Positions 59,494 to 64,000 of a stretch of DNA of 64,000 nucleotides are shown here, piece after piece (within the stretch, counting starts at the first letter, position 1; each line of letters opens with the position of its first letter). The DNA lies in assembly GCA_023014365.1 (NCBI GenBank), contig JAEBUN010000008.1:930001-994000 (forward strand), given 5' to 3'. The stretch comes from Lepiota brunneoincarnata (Eukaryota; Basidiomycota; Agaricomycetes; Agaricales; Agaricaceae). The notes under the pieces are model-generated. The model saw only the letters and a program-made list of their open reading frames with translations, ran no database searches and had not been told where the DNA came from. Position numbers and translations under genes: made by a program.

Positions 59494-60840
59494 ATGGCTT
59501 CTTCTATCCCCCATCTCCAGGTCGAGCTCGACGATCTCATCAGCAACGCCAAAGGTCGTCTTCAGCGCCTGCAAAACGGCCAAGTCGCTCGTCCCCTCGT
59601 CGAGAAGGCTCTCCTTGCGTTCGACGCCCCTGGGGTATGTCTACTCTTTCCATGCTTCTCTCGCCGTTTCTAAATCATTTCTAGTCTGCTTATATTGAAG
59701 CGTTATCGGAGGATAATGAGGCTATCAAGCTTCATGTCAACCAGGACTACGTCTTCCGTATCCGCAAGCTCTACGAAATTTACCAAAACAACTACCATTC
59801 GTCTTATGAGATGCCCGCGATCTATAAGGCGCTCTCTGAATGCTGTAGCCGCATTAATCGCGTTCGTTCTGAAGAATCCCACAAATCCAGGACCGAAGAG
59901 GCTCAGAACCCATCGTCCACGACTGGCTCTACTTCCTCCAACGTTGCCGAAGGCTCTACTGTCCCCAAACGCGTAAGCTTAGCGTTCTTTTGGCTCCAAT
60001 CGTCTCCTCATGTATAAGCTTAGCCTCGCAAAGGTCGCAAGGCCCCTGTCTCTGCTGCTGTTGTGGTAGACACCGATACCGAGCTTGCTGAGAGTATGAC
60101 CAGTGCATCCAACTCCCGAGCAACCGGTGCTGACACGGTAATATAGCTGCTTCTCAACCTATTACATTGGCTGAGATAATCGCTCGCCTCCAGGACATGA
60201 TGGTCGATGAGGAGGTCTCTCAAGCTATCGTCGAAGAGGTTCGTGTAGTCTCACCTTATCGCAAGCGTCGTTTGTCTACCTCCGACGTGGTGCGCCAGCT
60301 CCACTCCCCCCAACCACTGATTCTGACTTCCTCCCTCTTTAGGAGACCGTCAAAAAGTCCTCATCGTCTAAAGGCACCGTCCGTCTTCTTTCCTATTGTC
60401 AAGTTCCCAATATGAACACTAAACACTGCTGTTATGTCCGGGCTGAACAGGTTCTAGCCAAAGCCAGCGCCAATACTGCCAAGCGTGCCCGTACCGAGTC
60501 TGCTTCCGATGAGCGCACCTTCGCAGGCTTATCCGGTGGGCAATTTCTCACTTCTGTTCGCTAAGCTTAGTGGTTCTGACACTTGTTCCGGGCAGCTCGT
60601 TTGCTCCAGGAACTCCAAAACCTCCTGTCTTACTCTCGCGACGAGTACGAGTCCGAATCTCGCAGTGACGATGCTCGGTCTGTCAAATGCGACCTCAATT
60701 CGCTCAGCCGGGACTTCATCGAGGCTATTCCCTCGCTCGAAGCTAACTTAAAGAGGTTCCAATTCCTTATTCAAGAGCGCATCCGTCTCAAAAGTCTTTT
60801 GCGCAACCTTTCCGACTTGAACAAGCCCTCCCCCGCTTAA
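59494..60840 (+). CDS. Unrecognised coiled-coil protein, six exons
   Basis: Exons 59494-59634, 59685-59972, 60024-60093, 60147-60289, 60343-60535 and 60596-60840 sum to 1080 nt, 359 residues, with every splice in phase. Introns are 49-60 nt with CTGAC-type branch points. The N terminus (MASSIPHLQVELDDLISNAK) is helical, the middle is Ser/Thr-rich with a basic patch (PRKGRK), and the C terminus is a heptad-like helix (SREFIEAIP-type region, LKRFQFLIQERIRLKSLLRN). I recognise no family and no catalytic motif. Intron 2 (59973-60023) begins GTAAGCTTAG and ends ATAAGCTTAG. Intron 5 contains CTAAGCTTAG. The stop codon at 60838 is itself the first three bases of a TAAGCTTA. It is convergent with pol. 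It could be an antisense accessory gene of the element or a host gene. Confidence 0.7.
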
Positions 60841-60916
60841 GCTTAACGCTTTTACAGTCCCCAGGATAGTTTTCCTTCGATAAGTAGATAGTTCTGTCCA
60901 CAATATCAGGTTTTTT

Positions 60917-63900
60917 CTATCCCTCCAACTCTTCTGGCTCCCATCTGTCACTAGGCTCATCCTCAGTAGTCTCCTCCAGGGTCTTCAGTCCCTCTGGCGA
61001 CAGATCTAACAACTCTTGTAACTCCAGCGGCAACGGCATATGTTTTCTGGCTAAGTAGGGAATTACTCTGAACGCCGCCACTTTATTCTGCCATACAGAG
61101 CCATCCAACTCTGCCAGGATATATGATCCTCCCTTCGATCTAGATATGACCACCATGGGTCCTAGATACCTGGGTTTCATCTTCCTGTCCGCTGAGCTCT
61201 CTATAGCTGTGTTTCTCACTAATACTAAATCTCCCAGGGCCGAAGCGATAATCTTTTATCTTATGCGCTGCTTGTCGTTCCATCTCCCAAGCCTTGCTAA
61301 GCTTAGTGTCCTGAAACACTGCTGACGCACCTCCTCAACATGCCGAACATGTTTTGCCAAAGCCTGAGCTTGGTATCCTATCAACTCGGCCGTGGTTAAG
61401 TACTTATTTGGTAGTTGTACTAGCCAAGTGGCCTCTTTGACATCCAGAGGTAGCGTCGGGTGCGCTCCGGTTACCAGAAAGTACGGGGAACACCCCATTC
61501 CTTTTCTAATGGTTATCCGATCTGCCCACATAACGTGCGGTAGGTGCCAATACCACTTTTTGACATCTCCATCTGTAGCTTTGTACAACATTTGCCGCAC
61601 ATCCCAGTGGGCTCTTTCAATAATCCCGTTCGCTTTGGAATTGTAAGGAGATATCGTTACTCCTTTTATCCCATATTTTTCTTCCAGCCATCGAACAGCT
61701 TTCTTAAATGGAGAACCGTTGTCCGTGACAATCTTCACTATACAGCCCCATCGGCAAATGATATCTTCAAATAACCACTGCGCAATCGAACTAGCATTCT
61801 CTTTTCTCAAAGCTTTTGCCTCCATCCAGGATGACAGTCCACACCTTCCATGCACAATATAACTACACCCATTAGAACTTGGCGTCATATGTAGTGTGTC
61901 CACATGTAGCACTTGGAATATCGACGGCGTGGGCGTTACTATTGGCGGCGTCTCGATGATCGCCTTTTGTCGTTGCTGGCATAGATGGCACGATTGCACA
62001 TACCAAGCTACGTCTCCTTCAACTTCCGGCCACCAGAACCTCTGCGTTATAAGCTTAGTGGTTGCGTATATTCCCCTGTGTCCTAGGAAGTCGTGGCTGG
62101 CTCGCAACATATACATACGTTGCTCCTTATCCACTACTAGCTGATGCTGACCGCTAGGGCTCATCCTATACAGTCTCCCCTCTTCGTCCAAGAAGAAATG
62201 CTCCACCATATGCTTAAGCTTACGCAGATCCGGCTCATCCAAGCCTTCAGCTGCGCTACTGCCCCCTGTTTTCAGGTATTCCCTGACTTTGGGTATTCTT
62301 TTGTCCTGTATTCGCGCTGTATCTGTCCTGCGCGACTCATCATATGCTTCCTCTATCTCGGTCGACTTTTCCTCTTCGAAATCTGGCACTAGCCTGACAT
62401 CCGTCATTAAGCTTAGTACTTGTCGATGGTTTTCTGGACAGGCTGGGTCTTCTATAACCCTAAGCTTAGCCTGTTGTTCATCCAAGTACTCTTCCCGAGC
62501 TTGATCCAGCTCATACTCAAAATCATACACATCACGCGCCAGACCCTGGTAGAAGCCAGAGCGACTGTCGATCTCATCACAGAAGGCTTCCAAGGGTAAC
62601 GGATCTGCAGCCCCCGGATCTTCTTTGATCAACTCGAACTCCTCTCCCTCGTCCTCGGATCCGTCGTCGAAACGACGGGCTGTCTCATCACCGGGATAGT
62701 AATGTCGTCTGGACAGTCCATCCGGCCCAAATGTCTTTCCTTCTTTGTGTACTAGCGTGAAGTGGAACGATCTAATGAAGTCTACCCAACGGTTTACAGT
62801 AGCGTTCGGGAGTTTTCCTGGGTTGTTTAACATCCCAAAGAGAAACTTCGCGTCTGTTTCCACTACTAGATTTCTCGATCCCCACAACAAATATTTCTCC
62901 TGTTCCAGCACCATTCTTAAGCCGCATAGCTCTCGCTTGGGCTGAGAATACCTCTGCTGTCTCTCGTCCAATAATATTGACCCAAACTTCGCATAATGTA
63001 TAAGCTTAGCGTCTTCTCCATCTCGCTGATATATGTAGTATCCCACCGCCCTCCATGAGGTATCCACGGCTACTACTATGGGTTGTTTACTCGGGAATTC
63101 GGGGTTCCTGGTCGGGAAACAGCGTTGAATCGCATCTTTCAGCTCCTGCTGTGCTTTCCGTTCATTTTCTCCCCATTCAAACTCTTGCCCTTTCTTAAGC
63201 TTTTCGTATAGAGGTGCAGCAATGGCTATGAACTTCGGGATATGATTCCTGCAGCGCGTAGCTGTTCCTAGAAAACCCCTTAGCTCGGAGACATTCTCGC
63301 AATCCCCCCATCTTAATATCTTCCCAATGGTGTCTGTGGCAGGCAACCGTCCTTTATAAGAGCATTCAAAACCCACTACGGTGATTTCATCAGCGCAGAT
63401 AGTCGTCTTGGGCCCAGAGAAGGTTCCTCCTACGTATTTCATCCTCTGTAGAATCCTATTGACCGTCTGCATGTGTTCCCATACAAATCGTCGGATCCCT
63501 GGGTTTTCTTTCAGCGTCTCTTCCGTGCCATCTGGCAACTCATATCTAGTTTTGGGTCCTCTGATAGGTACATCATCTATGTACGGCATCGTGTATTCTG
63601 GTATCTCACTGGCCAGGATCGCTGTTACATCCTCATGAAATATAGGCACTGAATTGGTCCATCCCATGGGTAACGTCACTAAGCGTAGCGCTCCAAAAGG
63701 CATCTGGAACGTTGTTAAGTCCCGAGATGACTCAGCTAACAGTCGTTCGTCATAGCCAACATATAGATCCAGAATGCCTCCGCAAGCTCTGCCTGCGAAG
63801 TGCATTGCCAAATCTTCCGTTGCTGGCGGCAGTCCTGAATGCGCTATCGTCACTTTGTTCAGCGGTTCCAAGCTGTGTACCAGTCTCAAACTTTTCCCAT

Positions 63901-64000
63901 CTTTCTTCACCACACAGAACCATCTGGATCTATAGGATGAGTTCGACGGCTCGTATACACCAGCACTAATCTTTCTCTTTATAATGGCACAAACTTCATC
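60917..64000 (-). CDS. Ty3/gypsy pol polyprotein (partial, frameshifted)
   Basis: This is a retroelement polyprotein entering from beyond the right edge (frame open to 64000). It contains RT ([20 protein letters not shown], catalytic YIDD in [12 protein letters not shown]), RNase H ([35 protein letters not shown]), integrase zinc finger ([25 protein letters not shown]) and integrase core ([39 protein letters not shown]). The first frame stops at 61256. The expected integrase tail reappears as [18 protein letters not shown] in one frame and then [12 protein letters not shown] to EEPEELEG-type acidic end at 60917 in another. A missing base near 61325 and an extra base near 61228 explain both switches. 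Six TAAGCTTA palindromes lie inside. Otherwise the coding sequence is intact, suggesting a young copy. Gag and any LTR are outside the window or unrecognised. Confidence 0.88.

Larger units (their letters stand above)
55259..63008. repeat. Dispersed palindrome TAAGCTTA, 17 copies
   Basis: Exact copies start at 55259, 55279, 55718, 56263, 56577, 57515, 59373, 59974, 60015, 60562, 60838, 61298, 62050, 62215, 62408, 62461 and 63001. Five are the perfect 10-mer CTAAGCTTAG (55258, 56262, 60561, 61297, 62460), and 12 of 17 end in G. Near misses occur at 63195 and 63679. I saw no exact copy in the first 55 kb. Confidence 0.9.

Overview
The window looks like a nuclear chromosome segment of an agaricomycete (mushroom-forming) basidiomycete. 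The reasons are intron-dense genes with introns of about 50-60 nt, two AA14-type copper oxygenase genes, agaricomycete-style F-box proteins (coiled coil followed by LPPEIL), NACHT NLR-like ATPases with the Agaricomycete linker, and Ty3/gypsy elements of agaricomycete type. I cannot name the species.

Layout: 1-5.4 kb has no secure gene. 5.4-8.3 kb holds a tandem pair of decayed F-box genes. 8.8-19.5 kb, all on the minus strand, holds an unrecognised gene, a short-chain dehydrogenase, a DH-PH Rho exchange factor and an EH/WH2/SH3 intersectin-Pan1-type endocytic scaffold. These last two genes lie in the order EH, coiled coil, SH3, SH3, then DH, PH, which is the order of a single intersectin protein. 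A divergent F-box gene follows (19.8-21.4 kb). 21.4-27.3 kb is almost empty. 27.4-29.7 kb is RAD7 (nucleotide excision repair). 32.7-40.8 kb holds two paralogous secreted AA14 oxygenases flanking a mitochondrial GTP/GDP carrier (GGC1) and mitochondrial ribosomal protein uS7. 42.5-46.8 kb has one NLR-like gene and one decapitated copy. 46.8-55.0 kb is a graveyard of LTR-element sequence including a Tf2-like chromovirus. 55.2-64 kb holds two well-spliced plus-strand genes (one with an exact Zn2Cys6 cluster) convergent with a Ty3/gypsy pol that runs off the right end.

The most unusual signal is in the last 9 kb. The octamer palindrome TAAGCTTA occurs 17 times between 55.26 and 63.01 kb, and I found none in the first 55 kb. 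It sits in intergenic DNA, in introns, at splice sites, over a stop codon and, in more than one reading frame, inside pol. This links the two antisense genes and pol into what may be one undescribed composite element.

A second theme is damage to conserved genes. GGC1, RAD7, the intersectin gene, an F-box gene, the NLR gene and pol each carry a 1-base (or 7-base) indel exactly where family sequence resumes in another frame. Indel error in the assembly explains this more simply than decay of so many conserved genes. All exon coordinates were worked out by eye and may be off by a base or two.
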